Counted from the first letter of the stretch, positions 1 to 10,446 are shown. The stretch: 64,000 bases of DNA from Crocinitomicaceae bacterium (GCA_002713215.1 PAVO01000017.1:171519-235518); one strand, 5' to 3'. Notes: generated from the letters alone by a model not told the origin. Made by a program: numbers and translations.

Positions 1-161
1 TTAACCGATGGGTTGTTGATTGATATTAAGTAGATTGTACTGGATAAGTGTAACTGATTGGCTGAGGAGTATTTCTTCATTAAAGATTTGAAATCCAGGG
101 ATTGGGAATAAATTACTCCAAAGGCCAGGCTAGCGAGACATGTAACAATTAATCTTGGCAT
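1..161 (-). CDS. Exported protein of unknown function, 5' end only
   Basis: An open frame starts at an ATG (159-161, minus strand) and runs without a stop off the left edge, giving 53 residues. The start MPRLIVTC is followed by a hydrophobic stretch and a plausible signal peptidase site near VIYSQS, so the product is probably exported. Its ATG lies one base after the stop codon of the 2133-aa gene, so the two are almost certainly co-transcribed and translationally coupled. Too little of the mature protein is visible (it begins LDFKSLMKKYSSANQ) to assign a family. The open frame, the signal peptide and the one-base spacing are seen directly; export is inferred. Confidence 0.7.
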   Translation of the reverse strand, partial: MPRLIVTCLASLAFGVIYSQSLDFKSLMKKYSSANQLHLSSTIYLISINNPSV

Positions 162-162
162 T

Positions 163-3100
163 TTAGTAGTTTTTAATATTTGAAGTTCGGTTTTCCACAG
201 TGGTATGAATCCCGTTTATGGTTTCAACTCTGGTAGTTACCATTTGGCCATCCTCATTGTAGGAATAAAAGGTTGCAAAATTGCTATTGTCTAATTCTGC
301 ACTTAACCTGAGGGTTATTGGGTCAAAAACGGAAGTAACCATTTGAGAATTAAAAGGGTGAATTCGAATATCATCAATGTAGCTTTTGTCGCTAGTCTGT
401 TCGTTTTCGAATGTAAGTTTTAGGTTGTTATTAATGTTGTAAGAGGAAGGAATTTCAACGGAATATTCAAATCGCTGCCAGCCGTCAATAATGTTGCTCT
501 TTCTGTACAAATTGACAGGTAAACTTGCCAATGTACATTCTTCTTTGAGCGTAATTTTCATGTTATTATATGAAATAACTGGGTCCGACCCAATAACCGG
601 TTCGCTTGCTTCTTTAAGCCAAAAGGAGATTAAATACTTTGTGCCTGTTTTATAGGAGAATAAGGGAATTATATTGTCTTTTTGAATCTCGTATTTTACA
701 TCAGGATCTGTTAGAGTTGTGCATTGATCGGTTATAAAAGGTGGGCTTGCAGTAGGGCCCATTAAATCGCCTACTTGTCGAATAACTTCGGCACTTTTGC
801 CTTCTTTAATTTGCAAGGAATATTTTCCTGTATGGCTATAATTATCAGTTATGACAACTTCAGTAGAAAGAGGGAAATTAAAAGTGTTATTGTTACAATC
901 GTATTGAGTTGTAATCGTGTTAGAACTAGGAAAAACAGGATCGGCCAAATTACTGAAAGTGTATAAGTTCCGTAGGGGAGATCCATTGCTCTCATCTAGG
1001 TACACAATATCTTCAAAGTCTTCACTCATAACGTTGATTAATTCCGCATTCTGGACCTTCATTTCAATCACCGAAGAATTAAATCCCACTGCTGCTGAAC
1101 TGAAAATATTCAGATTGTTTGAACTTTCAACAGGAATTCCATTTTCCGTATAATTGCGAACGGATTCTCCTTTTAACCAATTAGATGCAGTGATGTCTAT
1201 TTGAGCTGATGTAGTAGGAGATTTGTACCAGGCAGGTTGAATTTGAAAATGCCCGTTATCTTTCAAAACAATTCTCGATTGAGTCGGTGTTGATTTTCTG
1301 TTTTGATTTCTGGTCAAGTAGGGTACATAACTCGTAGTTGGTCTCCAATTCCCTAAGATTCCATTAACATAAGGGTTAAACTCCGAGGTAACCTTTTTGT
1401 TTAAGCAATAATTGGAATAGGTAAAAGCACAAGTCGCAGATTTATTTTCAGGGACCCCTTTCATTCTCCAGATATCGCTATACTCATTGGCACTAGCAGA
1501 AAGAACTTCTGAAAGAAAATTTATACCGGATTTTGAAGCAAAAAACATACTAGCCATTGCTGCATTTGTCGTATTGGATCGTACCAATGAGTTTTCAATA
1601 CTTGGATTCAGGTGGTTTCTCCTTCCGGATCGAACAATTTTGAACTTAAGCTTGTGTAAATTCGTATATCCCAGGTCGGCTCTTTTAAACATCCTACCTG
1701 CTCTGTTCATTAGAATATATGGATTGTAGCTGCAGGGGCCGGATGTGGCTTCATCCCTAACTTCAACCACCCAATATCTGTATGGAATATAAGAGTCAAC
1801 ATCTAAATCATAGATAAGCACCTCATCACCCGGATGAAAGTATTTTCGGTAGCTAAACTCTACTATATCTTCACCATTTAATACACCAGCAGGAGGTAGC
1901 GCATCTTCAACGACAGTGATTCCTTCATTTAGTGAAGACTGAGACATTCCCGAATAAGCGTAATATGCCGGTAAGTTGTTTCTAATCAATTCATCACCAA
2001 AGGCATTTATGCTTTTTTCACGTATTACACTTCTCGTATTTTCATCCAGTATCCATCTGGTTATTGTATTGCTTACAGCAGGAGTATTCGTAGTAGTAGA
2101 TTCAAGTATTCCATAAGTCGAGATTACCTTGGAAATCGTTGCTGATTTAAAAACTTTTTCGTCCTTAGTGCTCATAGTAAATGGAAGTCCAAGTACTAAT
2201 GGGAAGTTTCCGGCCATTGAAAGGTCAAAGTTTACCTTATAAGGCATGGTTTTGGCCAAATTGTATGAATACCGAGTATCCAATGTTATATCTATGTCCT
2301 TAGAAAACTCGGATTCGTTTGAAGAGATTATACCATTATTGTCAGCCGTACGAAACATGTTGTCAAGGTTGTTTTTATAGTTGTATGTGGTCTTACTAAT
2401 TAGTTCCTTTTCCCTTTCCTTGCCTCTGTATGAAGCAGTGGATTTAATCTTACCGTGCATATCGTTTAGACCAATAACAAATCCTTGACTCGCTTTTAGT
2501 TCCAAGTACGAGTTCGTTTTAAACAAGCGTTCTAGGGCACTTGGCTTATCTAGATTGGTTATCATTGAAATGTGATCAAATGTTATTGGGTAATCCTTGG
2601 CTGTATAGTATTCGTTTACAGAATGTCCTTTGGAATGATCTTCGATCCAAGGTGACTCCAATGCAGTAATCAATACTCTTGAGTACATTACGTTAGGGTT
2701 TGGAAGCATAAATTCTCCAAAAGGTTTCTCCATGTATAAATGGTGGTCATTCGCCAATACTCTTTTAATGGCGTATTTTTCCGGTTGTTTAAAAGGATTA
2801 TCCTCTCCGCCAAATCTTGGCTCATAGGTGTTCACACCAGAAGTTGTTTCACCATCTTTCAATTGATAGAAGTATTGTACTCCATGGCTGCTGTTATACC
2901 CGTCAGAATCCATATTTTCCCAGTTGTCGTGAACTTGGAGTTTCTTCACCCGGTGTCCTCCACCAAATTTTTCACTGGGAGAGTATAATCTGACGAAGGA
3001 TCTAGCTGCGAATACCGAGTTTGCCAATCCCTTTTTCATTAGAATATGATTTCTACCCTTTAAAAGGCTTTTGAAATCGTCAATCATTTGCTCGAATACT

Positions 3101-6100
3101 TTTACATCACTAAACGTGGTGCCGGATGGATTTATACCCGGGCTTACCTTGCTGTTTAAATTTGCCCACGCATGCTCAAAACCCGCTTTACTTATTGGGT
3201 GAATTGTGCGACCAAAAAAGTCATCAATTCTCACCTCATCTAGTTTAATATAGGCTAGATCATAAATAGAGCTTCCACTTGATTTTACGATTCCTACTTT
3301 GTCACGCTCTATATCAGAATAGCCGGTTACATAGTCATATGCATCCTTATTGTTTAAATCTCCACCACGATAATCCATGAACATTTTAAATAATAAATTA
3401 GATGAAATATCCCCTAAGTAGTTTTCTTTAAAATATTCAAGGGCCTCATTTGAACTAAGCGAGCCATCAACTTCATCTTCACTGATATCTACCCATAGGT
3501 AGAAATAATTGTCTATGTAATCTTCCCTATCTACATACAATAAATTGTCAGCGGCAGACGGAGTAGGTCCGGATATTTCTTTGGTAAACCCTTTTACAGG
3601 ATACATTTTCATTACCTTCTTATCCTGAACATATTTGTAACTGTCCATTTCATAGTCGATGTCTATTCGAGATCCGGAAGGAGTATAGATAGTTGATAAG
3701 TTCCAACAGGCGGCAATAGCATCTGCCTCTATCTTTTTGTTGGTTGTATATGGAAATTCCATATTGCTGGGAACATTGGTGAATTTTGTAAGAGGGGTTT
3801 GCCAATACTCTGGTTCAGGCTTGTACATTCCCCATCGATCAGTGGCAGCACTGTTATAATCGGGGTTTGTAGAAATGTATTTCTTAGGGCTAATAATATT
3901 TGGGGTAATATCAATATCCGGCCCTAAAGTTCCATCATGGTCGGTATCGGCATATGAAAATATGTATGGAGTAAGCTTAGATCGAACCCCGGAATTACCG
4001 TAGGTGTTGTAAACTTTTTTGAGAGTTAGTTTCCCGGTTTCACCTGCCGTTGTATTTTTATTGCTCGGAGTATTCTGACACAATGAGTAATCATACTCAA
4101 AGTGAACAGTTTTAATGGGAGTAGCAGTAGTGCCAAGAGCTTCTGCCTTTATTTTTTCTGCTCGAGTGTACAGATTTATTTCATCCAACTTTTTCAGAGC
4201 TTGTGATGAGCTAGTATTTTGACCTCCGTTTTCATCAATGACTCCATAACCGTCATCGCGGGTAGAAAGAGTAAACTCTGCTACGTAGTTTTTAGATTCA
4301 ATGGAGTGTAAATACCAAATCTCCTTTTCGCCATATATGTACGAAGCCATATCATCATCTTCACCAGTTTTTCCCGATTCGGTGTAGTAAGACATGGGGT
4401 TAAATTTTGCTTGATTTTGTCCATAGGGGTTTCTCCAAGCGTAATTGCTATTGACTTTTGAATAGTTGAATTTCGTATAACCGCCTTTATCATCGGGGGT
4501 AGGGCCATCACCAGTAACATCGACATAATCACTGGATAACACTGCAGAAAGTAGTATTTGAGTGGCATGTGCAGGTACGCTCTTTGAGTTAAACGAGTTA
4601 CTGGATCCTCTTGTATTTGAAACTGAATTATTATTACTAGAATATGTAATTAAGCCTGTTTTGTGGTTGTCATGACTTGGTGCATCAACACTAAAAGAAA
4701 CTTCTTTTTCTTTAATGCTATATATGGGGTTGCCATATACATAACGAACGCCTGCATCATTAGTTATGGAATATTCATGTAAGTGATGATCCTTATAAAT
4801 ACTTCCGGATGTACGATCTATTGGCGAATATTCACCATATATTTTTTTATCAACTTCTAAAGTTGCAGTATTTCCAGCCGATGCTGAAAACTTATGGCCA
4901 GTATAGTTCTTAATGGATTTGTTAAGCCCAATTATTGATGCTTCTTTAGCGGTGAGGGCAGTAATGCTAAAATTTCTTGGACGCAAAGACTCTTTTAAGT
5001 ATTCTTCCTTTGACGAATAAGTTCCCCTGGATCCAGATGTTCTGTAGTATTCATTGGTTGGTGTATTAACGTGGGGTGCAATGGGGAGATATTGGTCTAA
5101 ATCGTCACCTCCTGAACTGGCAATAATTATTTCATTGTTAGTCCTTCCTTGATCACCCGCCGCCCTAAATTCGTAAGTTTCAACATTATGCTTATTTGCT
5201 CCACTATGAATTTCGTCTTCTTTCCAAAATTCAAAGGCTTCAAAACCTTCATCATTCCATCTACCGGTTTGTTGAACAAGCTTTACATCGGTGTAATCTG
5301 CTCCTGCCTTTGCAATTTCTCCGAAAGCAACATGTGCGCCGGCATCACCTTTTCGGCTTTTCTCGGTCATTTCTGGATCGTAAACTTGTCCTACATCGCT
5401 CCTGTGCGCTCTGAAATTGAGATTTAATCCAGAAGCGCTTGCCACAAATGCGTCAGGCATTAATGACGTAAATGGCATTCTGGGGTGTTCTTCGGTAACT
5501 TGTCCAGAAAATTCTCTATTAAAATCTAAAATAGATTTGTCGTCGGCATCTTCTGAATATAAATATCCGTATGATGGATTATCCCATGATGTTTTTTCTA
5601 TGGTTTGAACCAAGTTAGTTACTTTGACACTTCCCTTGATAGTTCCCCATTTTACTTCACCACCCACTCCCAAATCCACGGATTTAGCAAATAGTACCCG
5701 CTCATAGGTTGATTGCGGAACAAAGCTTTGAGTGCCAAACGGCAGAAATGAAGTTGATCCGACAAGGCCATACTGGGTCTGTCCTCTATAAACATCCCTG
5801 GTGCTCGGATTTCTTCCATCTAAATTTAACTCCTTGGAAACTGAAATCCCTCTTAATCCTTCTCTCGAATTCATAGGAATACCAACTCCAACTTTTGTGT
5901 TTACTCCCAAACTTTCTGAATTTCCTTTGCTTTTAGCACTGAAACTCATGCTGGGTATAATATTTATACCCGTCTGGCTGTTGTTATTCGCATTTAAACC
6001 TACAGAAACATTGTCGTTAATATCCATACCAAAAGAAACACCAAACGTTACCCCTTTTCCCAGATAACTATTCTCAGATAAGCCGAACCCTAATCCTATG

Positions 6101-6564
6101 GATCCAGAGTTTCCTTTGTTATCCTTGCCATTGGTACCGGCGATTTCAGTTTCTCCAGAGATATGTACTCCCCAAGTTTCATCTTTCTTAAAACTCATTT
6201 CCTGATCAATAGGATCTCCCTTAAAATCATCGGGTAATCCTCTTACAGTTCTTGAAATGGCTCCAGGACTAAGACTCCAACCTAAACCTACCCAAGAGGC
6301 TTCCTGTTCCATGGTGATTCCAGCCGAATAGTTTAAGTTTAATGGATACCCTTCTATATTTAAGACTGGAATGGAATATTTGAAATTACCTGTCGCCGGA
6401 TCAACCATTTGATTTATATCTACGCTCCCAGTGCTATGAGTTTGCTGGTCTACACCGCTAGTTGCCAATAAATCTAGAGGAAAATTAATGGTTCCAATTA
6501 GTGTGAGAAAGCTCATCAAATGAGCAAATATTTTCTTGATAAGAGGTCTTCTCAAATTTTTCAT
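163..6564 (-). CDS. Giant secreted Rhs/YD-like protein lacking an Rhs core
   Basis: A 2133-residue protein with an N-terminal signal sequence (about residues 1-35). The region at about 40-115 (QQTHSTGSVDINQMVDPATG, then IPVLNIEGYPLNLNYSAGI and WVGLGWSLSPGAISR) is the conserved N-terminal block that I know from large Bacteroidota Rhs-associated and SpvB/TcaC-like surface proteins. The body is long, Ser/Asn/Tyr/Gly-rich and beta-prone. The end (SAELDNSNFATFYSYNEDGQ, then TTRVETINGIHT) resembles one YD-type unit. I find no run of YD repeats, no Rhs core motif, no C-terminal toxin domain and no T9SS sorting domain. It starts within the stop codon of the upstream 845-aa gene (ATGA overlap) and the next gene begins one base after its stop. 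The likely role is as a cell-surface structural or adhesive protein; the function is unknown. Confidence 0.8.
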   Translation of the reverse strand: MKNLRRPLIKKIFAHLMSFLTLIGTINFPLDLLATSGVDQQTHSTGSVDINQMVDPATGNFKYSIPVLNIEGYPLNLNYSAGITMEQEASWVGLGWSLSPGAISRTVRGLPDDFKGDPIDQEMSFKKDETWGVHISGETEIAGTNGKDNKGNSGSIGLGFGLSENSYLGKGVTFGVSFGMDINDNVSVGLNANNNSQTGINIIPSMSFSAKSKGNSESLGVNTKVGVGIPMNSREGLRGISVSKELNLDGRNPSTRDVYRGQTQYGLVGSTSFLPFGTQSFVPQSTYERVLFAKSVDLGVGGEVKWGTIKGSVKVTNLVQTIEKTSWDNPSYGYLYSEDADDKSILDFNREFSGQVTEEHPRMPFTSLMPDAFVASASGLNLNFRAHRSDVGQVYDPEMTEKSRKGDAGAHVAFGEIAKAGADYTDVKLVQQTGRWNDEGFEAFEFWKEDEIHSGANKHNVETYEFRAAGDQGRTNNEIIIASSGGDDLDQYLPIAPHVNTPTNEYYRTSGSRGTYSSKEEYLKESLRPRNFSITALTAKEASIIGLNKSIKNYTGHKFSASAGNTATLEVDKKIYGEYSPIDRTSGSIYKDHHLHEYSITNDAGVRYVYGNPIYSIKEKEVSFSVDAPSHDNHKTGLITYSSNNNSVSNTRGSSNSFNSKSVPAHATQILLSAVLSSDYVDVTGDGPTPDDKGGYTKFNYSKVNSNYAWRNPYGQNQAKFNPMSYYTESGKTGEDDDMASYIYGEKEIWYLHSIESKNYVAEFTLSTRDDGYGVIDENGGQNTSSSQALKKLDEINLYTRAEKIKAEALGTTATPIKTVHFEYDYSLCQNTPSNKNTTAGETGKLTLKKVYNTYGNSGVRSKLTPYIFSYADTDHDGTLGPDIDITPNIISPKKYISTNPDYNSAATDRWGMYKPEPEYWQTPLTKFTNVPSNMEFPYTTNKKIEADAIAACWNLSTIYTPSGSRIDIDYEMDSYKYVQDKKVMKMYPVKGFTKEISGPTPSAADNLLYVDREDYIDNYFYLWVDISEDEVDGSLSSNEALEYFKENYLGDISSNLLFKMFMDYRGGDLNNKDAYDYVTGYSDIERDKVGIVKSSGSSIYDLAYIKLDEVRIDDFFGRTIHPISKAGFEHAWANLNSKVSPGINPSGTTFSDVKVFEQMIDDFKSLLKGRNHILMKKGLANSVFAARSFVRLYSPSEKFGGGHRVKKLQVHDNWENMDSDGYNSSHGVQYFYQLKDGETTSGVNTYEPRFGGEDNPFKQPEKYAIKRVLANDHHLYMEKPFGEFMLPNPNVMYSRVLITALESPWIEDHSKGHSVNEYYTAKDYPITFDHISMITNLDKPSALERLFKTNSYLELKASQGFVIGLNDMHGKIKSTASYRGKEREKELISKTTYNYKNNLDNMFRTADNNGIISSNESEFSKDIDITLDTRYSYNLAKTMPYKVNFDLSMAGNFPLVLGLPFTMSTKDEKVFKSATISKVISTYGILESTTTNTPAVSNTITRWILDENTRSVIREKSINAFGDELIRNNLPAYYAYSGMSQSSLNEGITVVEDALPPAGVLNGEDIVEFSYRKYFHPGDEVLIYDLDVDSYIPYRYWVVEVRDEATSGPCSYNPYILMNRAGRMFKRADLGYTNLHKLKFKIVRSGRRNHLNPSIENSLVRSNTTNAAMASMFFASKSGINFLSEVLSASANEYSDIWRMKGVPENKSATCAFTYSNYCLNKKVTSEFNPYVNGILGNWRPTTSYVPYLTRNQNRKSTPTQSRIVLKDNGHFQIQPAWYKSPTTSAQIDITASNWLKGESVRNYTENGIPVESSNNLNIFSSAAVGFNSSVIEMKVQNAELINVMSEDFEDIVYLDESNGSPLRNLYTFSNLADPVFPSSNTITTQYDCNNNTFNFPLSTEVVITDNYSHTGKYSLQIKEGKSAEVIRQVGDLMGPTASPPFITDQCTTLTDPDVKYEIQKDNIIPLFSYKTGTKYLISFWLKEASEPVIGSDPVISYNNMKITLKEECTLASLPVNLYRKSNIIDGWQRFEYSVEIPSSYNINNNLKLTFENEQTSDKSYIDDIRIHPFNSQMVTSVFDPITLRLSAELDNSNFATFYSYNEDGQMVTTRVETINGIHTTVENRTSNIKNY

Positions 6565-9098
6565 AATTCTTTGTTAATTCGTAAGAAATAGTCTTCGTTT
6601 TTTTCGTTAGTCACTTTTAAGATATAGTATCCATTCTGGAGGGAAGAAAGATCCAGTATATATCGATTATCCCCGTTGTCCTTCATGTTGTAGTTTAAAT
6701 TGAAGGAGGTTTGTTCTACATTGTGAATATCGTACAGGTTAAAGTTTAATTTCCCTTTATTGTATTCTCCGGTGTATTGAAAGAACAAATGATCGAAAAG
6801 TGTATTTCTAAAATCAGATTCCAATTCAGGAGTGACAACGTTGTACGAATTTGTGAAATGACATCCCATCGAAGTAACTAGATTTCGCACTTCAGATCCA
6901 GGTTCGGTAAGTTTTAAATACAAGTAATTGGTACCATCTGGAATCGTTGTACTATAGTTGGTGTTTATTAATCCGGAACTAACTGAGGAAGTAAACGTAT
7001 TTAGAACGTTTGTGCCATTAGCAAGATTAGATGTTTCGTAGGCGTTTGAAAATTCATAGCTATTGTTAGAGTATTTTCTTTCTATTAAAAGGTTACCTGG
7101 TGGTATACAATGAAAACTAGAAAAATTGAACAAGCCGTATATGACATGATACCGTGAATTTGAATAACCTATATTGGTATTAGGTTTGTGACAGTTAAAG
7201 GCTGCACCCTGAGCAAATTTGAAATTAGGAATTAATCCTACTTTGCTTGTGCTCTCTGTTAAGCCGAATTCAATTTTATTATTTTGGTCCGTAGAAGCAG
7301 GCCAACCATTGCAACAGAAAAAACTGCTTTTTTCAGCAGGATAATTTAAGGCTACCCAAACATCCTCCAAAGGCAGGCAGTAATTTAAAGAAATAGCTGT
7401 TGTTACACTATTTGATGTGGTTAAGTCTAAATTTTGAGCATTTTTACCACCAGTCCAGTATAAGTCAGGATCCTTATAATTCCAAATTACTTTGTTACCA
7501 ACTCGATAATAAAATGTTCTGGTTATGAAACCAGAGCTTGAAGTAGTGCCTATAACGGGAATATTGACAACCAGTTTATAAATTCCGGCCCCGATTCCCA
7601 ATAAGCTTGAGTTTCGCGTAATAAGGGTTTCGGAATTATCTTCAATTAAGTACCAATGAAAGCCCGATTCATCATTCAAATGAGCATATCCGTTAAAGTT
7701 TGCAATGTCTTTGAAAACAATACTTCCGTTATCAACAAGGCAACTGGAATGCTGAATATCAACTTGGGGAACATAAAGGTCACCTCCTCCAATTTGAACA
7801 ATATTGGAAATACCTGATGATCCAATGGTCAATCCTTCAACAAAATATTCGGAACTTTGAGATAAGGTTGTGGTGTGAAGTTGATTGTCATCCTCAAAAA
7901 TCAATAGATCTTCATCGATAATTTGTATTGAGTATCTTGCATCTTGATTGTAACTTCCAATGTTTGGGTCAATACTTTGCCCTTCGTGAAAATGTATTGC
8001 GCCTTGATTATCAATATGGATGGCATAGGCAAATTCTAATAATGTGTCAACTGGGTCATCAATGGTATCTCTTAACCCAAGTAATATTTCAGAACCCGGG
8101 TCAACATTAAAGGAAAGTTCAAAATTTGACAGGTAATTGACTTTAGTTCCCAGTTTAAGAGTTGAAGGGCCCCAATTGGAATTTGATCTTGTACTTGTTA
8201 TTGAATTAGTTAAGGTGTCAAAATCAATGGAATCAGAAGTACTTAGGTTTAACTTATCTGACAACGAGAATTCTTTTATTGTTTCGCGTTGATTAGCATC
8301 TGTAATGGTTACGGTATAGTTACCGGATTTTAAAAACAGTAATGAATCTGTTGGTTTCTTTATTACGATTGTGTCTAAAGCGTAATTTGAGGTATCTATA
8401 ATAATTGTGTCAACCAGTATGGAATCTATGTAGTTAAACTCATCCCATTTATATGTGTAGGGTGGAAATTCAGAATCTACATCAAATATGATACTCCCCG
8501 TGCGTACTGCATATTCAGGTAATACCAAATCAACCGAACTTAAATAGGGTCGTCCAAACGTATATTCAGTGCTAGTTAATTCAAATCCGTATGTGTAAAT
8601 TGCAGTTGCAGCATATAAATCATTGGTAATATTATTACTGGTAGTATGTATGCTTGAATTATTTTTAAGATAATCAATGTTGGAAGCTGTAACTGAGATT
8701 GAAAAAACATCTCCAATGCTATAAGATTGACTTATTCCTTGACTTGATCCATTTTCATAAATGTTTAAAGTTCCTCCATCAAAGTATAGAGCAAATTCAA
8801 AAGTCATTGGATCTCCATCTGGATTTTTTGAGCTTGATAATCCGACAGAATAAACGGAATTAACATTAGTAATTATAATATCGATCTGACCATCCTCACC
8901 TTGCTCAAGAATACTGTATGAGGTCGCTCCTGAATTGTTCCAACCGTCGGTTGCGGTTTTTACGAAATTCTTACTCTCATTTTGAATATCGCCACCTGTT
9001 TTAGTTTGCCATCTTACCGAATACATTTGGCCTTGTACATTTGATACCAGGAAGCCAAAAAATAGAATGACGAATTGGAATTGTATGATTTTTTTCAT
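6561..9098 (-). CDS. Secreted surface protein with T9SS sorting domain
   Basis: An 845-residue protein with a Sec signal peptide (MKKIIQFQFVILFFGFLVSN, cleavage near VQGQ). The C-terminal ~75 residues have the T9SS type A pattern: a short beta-rich domain with ILDLSSLQNGYYILKV and a Lys/Glu-rich end. About residues 200-275 (FPPYTYKWDEF ... LKSGNYTVTITDANQRETI) resemble one SprB-type repeat unit (PYTYxW ... GxYTVTVTDA), a module found in gliding adhesins and other Bacteroidota surface proteins. The middle is beta-rich and unassigned. It is the first gene of the operon and overlaps the 2133-aa gene by four bases (ATGA). It is likely exported across the outer membrane and attached to the surface; the ligand is unknown. 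Confidence 0.8.
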   Translation of the reverse strand: MKKIIQFQFVILFFGFLVSNVQGQMYSVRWQTKTGGDIQNESKNFVKTATDGWNNSGATSYSILEQGEDGQIDIIITNVNSVYSVGLSSSKNPDGDPMTFEFALYFDGGTLNIYENGSSQGISQSYSIGDVFSISVTASNIDYLKNNSSIHTTSNNITNDLYAATAIYTYGFELTSTEYTFGRPYLSSVDLVLPEYAVRTGSIIFDVDSEFPPYTYKWDEFNYIDSILVDTIIIDTSNYALDTIVIKKPTDSLLFLKSGNYTVTITDANQRETIKEFSLSDKLNLSTSDSIDFDTLTNSITSTRSNSNWGPSTLKLGTKVNYLSNFELSFNVDPGSEILLGLRDTIDDPVDTLLEFAYAIHIDNQGAIHFHEGQSIDPNIGSYNQDARYSIQIIDEDLLIFEDDNQLHTTTLSQSSEYFVEGLTIGSSGISNIVQIGGGDLYVPQVDIQHSSCLVDNGSIVFKDIANFNGYAHLNDESGFHWYLIEDNSETLITRNSSLLGIGAGIYKLVVNIPVIGTTSSSGFITRTFYYRVGNKVIWNYKDPDLYWTGGKNAQNLDLTTSNSVTTAISLNYCLPLEDVWVALNYPAEKSSFFCCNGWPASTDQNNKIEFGLTESTSKVGLIPNFKFAQGAAFNCHKPNTNIGYSNSRYHVIYGLFNFSSFHCIPPGNLLIERKYSNNSYEFSNAYETSNLANGTNVLNTFTSSVSSGLINTNYSTTIPDGTNYLYLKLTEPGSEVRNLVTSMGCHFTNSYNVVTPELESDFRNTLFDHLFFQYTGEYNKGKLNFNLYDIHNVEQTSFNLNYNMKDNGDNRYILDLSSLQNGYYILKVTNEKNEDYFLRINKEL

Positions 9099-9385
9099 TT
9101 CTAGAATATTTCATCGTCAAATTTTAAAGGTTATTTCCTGGTTTTTCTAAGTGTACACACGTATCTTTTGGAATTTTGAAGAAAAACTTATTTAACCTTG
9201 GTACTACTGTGATGCAGGCTGGTTAAAGCTGAAATTGGATAATAATTTGTTGGTTTAATGGGGATTTTTGAACCTCGAATTCGGCATATTTTAGGTGAGG
9301 TGTCTAAAAAAGTGATTTTATGTTAAACCCAATTTAATTACTGGTCAATTTACCAGACAATCAAAGTATAATTGAATGATATTCT

Positions 9386-9853
9386 TCAATCCAACAATCC
9401 TATCATATGATGAGTCCCTACTTCAAACCCCATTCTTTCCCAAAACTTGATACCCTGCGGGTTTTTTGAAGACACCTGTAGTTCCATTACGTCACAACCT
9501 TGTTCCCTGAAGTAAGCTTTAGCTTGTTGTACCAGTGCTTCTCCAATTCCTCTGGATCGATGGTTTTTACTTACGACGGTTTCAGCTATATAACCCTTTT
9601 TTTTAAAGGGGACCAGGGGAGGGAGATCCTCAGTTTTAAGCATAATCATTCCCGAAATCTCGCTATCTGATTCATTAACAAAGGCCAATTCGGAATCACT
9701 CTTAAGCCTTTTCTCCAGCATGGGAGGAACCAATTCCCGGTAGTTTTCCACCAATACAAAAAAGGGGTTATCGCCCTCATGGTATTTCATGATTTCACCC
9801 CATAGTTCTGTCATTTGGGGAATGTCTTTAAGAGAGGCTTGGCGAATTCTCAT
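9386..9853 (-). CDS. GNAT family N-acetyltransferase
   Basis: 155 residues covering a whole GNAT fold. The acetyl-CoA binding motif A is clear (ETVVSKNHRSRGIGEALVQQ, with R-x-x-G-x-G as RSRGIG), followed by the usual FWERMGFEVG block near the C-terminus, where the motif B tyrosine or phenylalanine normally sits. This predicts transfer of an acetyl group from acetyl-CoA to an amine; the substrate cannot be read from the sequence. It starts inside the stop codon of the DUF1801/OmdA gene (ATGA overlap) and is the last of three overlapping genes, so it is probably translated by coupling. Confidence 0.85.
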   Translation of the reverse strand: MRIRQASLKDIPQMTELWGEIMKYHEGDNPFFVLVENYRELVPPMLEKRLKSDSELAFVNESDSEISGMIMLKTEDLPPLVPFKKKGYIAETVVSKNHRSRGIGEALVQQAKAYFREQGCDVMELQVSSKNPQGIKFWERMGFEVGTHHMIGLLD

Positions 9854-10446
9854 TTTTTGTACTTATCGTAAACGCCCTTACCTTCCAGGATCATTGGAAT
9901 GCACTTTTCCAGTCTTCTCAATCTGGTTTCTTCCTTTTTGGCTTCACCGATGTATTCCAAGTACTCTCGTTGGCAACTTTTGCTTAACTGCTCAAAACTG
10001 GACTTTAAATCCTTGTCCAACTTAAATGCAGCACTAAGTTCTGCCGGAATGGCCACTTCTTTTTTGGGTGACGGTTTTATTTCTCTTCCTGCTTTCTGAT
10101 TGGCAATGGCTTCAGCTACGTAGTTTTTGATTAATTCTTTGTCAACTGCATCAATGGATGGAAATCTCCATTGCCTCAAGGCTTTAGTTTTACCTTCCTG
10201 AGCATTAACCAATACATTAGCTTTATCTTCAAGTAACGCACCCTGATGAAACCATAGGGCTGCATAATTTTTGAAAGCGGCAACTCCAATGCATATTTTA
10301 CCAGATAGGATATATGCAGGTACACCCCATTTAATGGTTTCTTCCAATTCATTGAAACTACATAATACCTCTCTAAGCAGGTTTAAGGTTTCACTCCATT
10401 CATTTGATCTTGAATAGAATTCGTCTGCGTTTTTTGCTCCTTTCAT
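9850..10446 (-). CDS. DUF1801 / YdeI-OmdA family protein
   Basis: 198 residues from the ATG at 10444-10446. I chose this start over the more upstream one (10488) because it forms an ATGA overlap with the stop of the SRPBCC gene, matching the next junction of the same operon. The N-terminal half (about 20-110, ETIKWGVPAYILSGK ... ALWFHQGALLEDK) is a DUF1801 (YdhG-like) domain. The C-terminal part (IPAELSAAFKLDKDLKSSF ... YIGEAKKEETRLRRLEKCI) is the OmdA/YdeI bacteriocin-protection-type motif. The biochemical role of this family is not established. The context is an operon with SRPBCC and GNAT proteins, a common arrangement of small soluble proteins with no clear shared pathway. Confidence 0.85.
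   Translation of the reverse strand: MKGAKNADEFYSRSNEWSETLNLLREVLCSFNELEETIKWGVPAYILSGKICIGVAAFKNYAALWFHQGALLEDKANVLVNAQEGKTKALRQWRFPSIDAVDKELIKNYVAEAIANQKAGREIKPSPKKEVAIPAELSAAFKLDKDLKSSFEQLSKSCQREYLEYIGEAKKEETRLRRLEKCIPMILEGKGVYDKYKK

Noticed and set aside
163..6564. Polymorphic toxin (Rhs) with immunity gene
   Set aside because: No Rhs core, no PxxxxDPxG-type cleavage site and no C-terminal toxin domain can be seen; the downstream gene has a signal peptide and is incomplete, so an immunity role cannot be supported.
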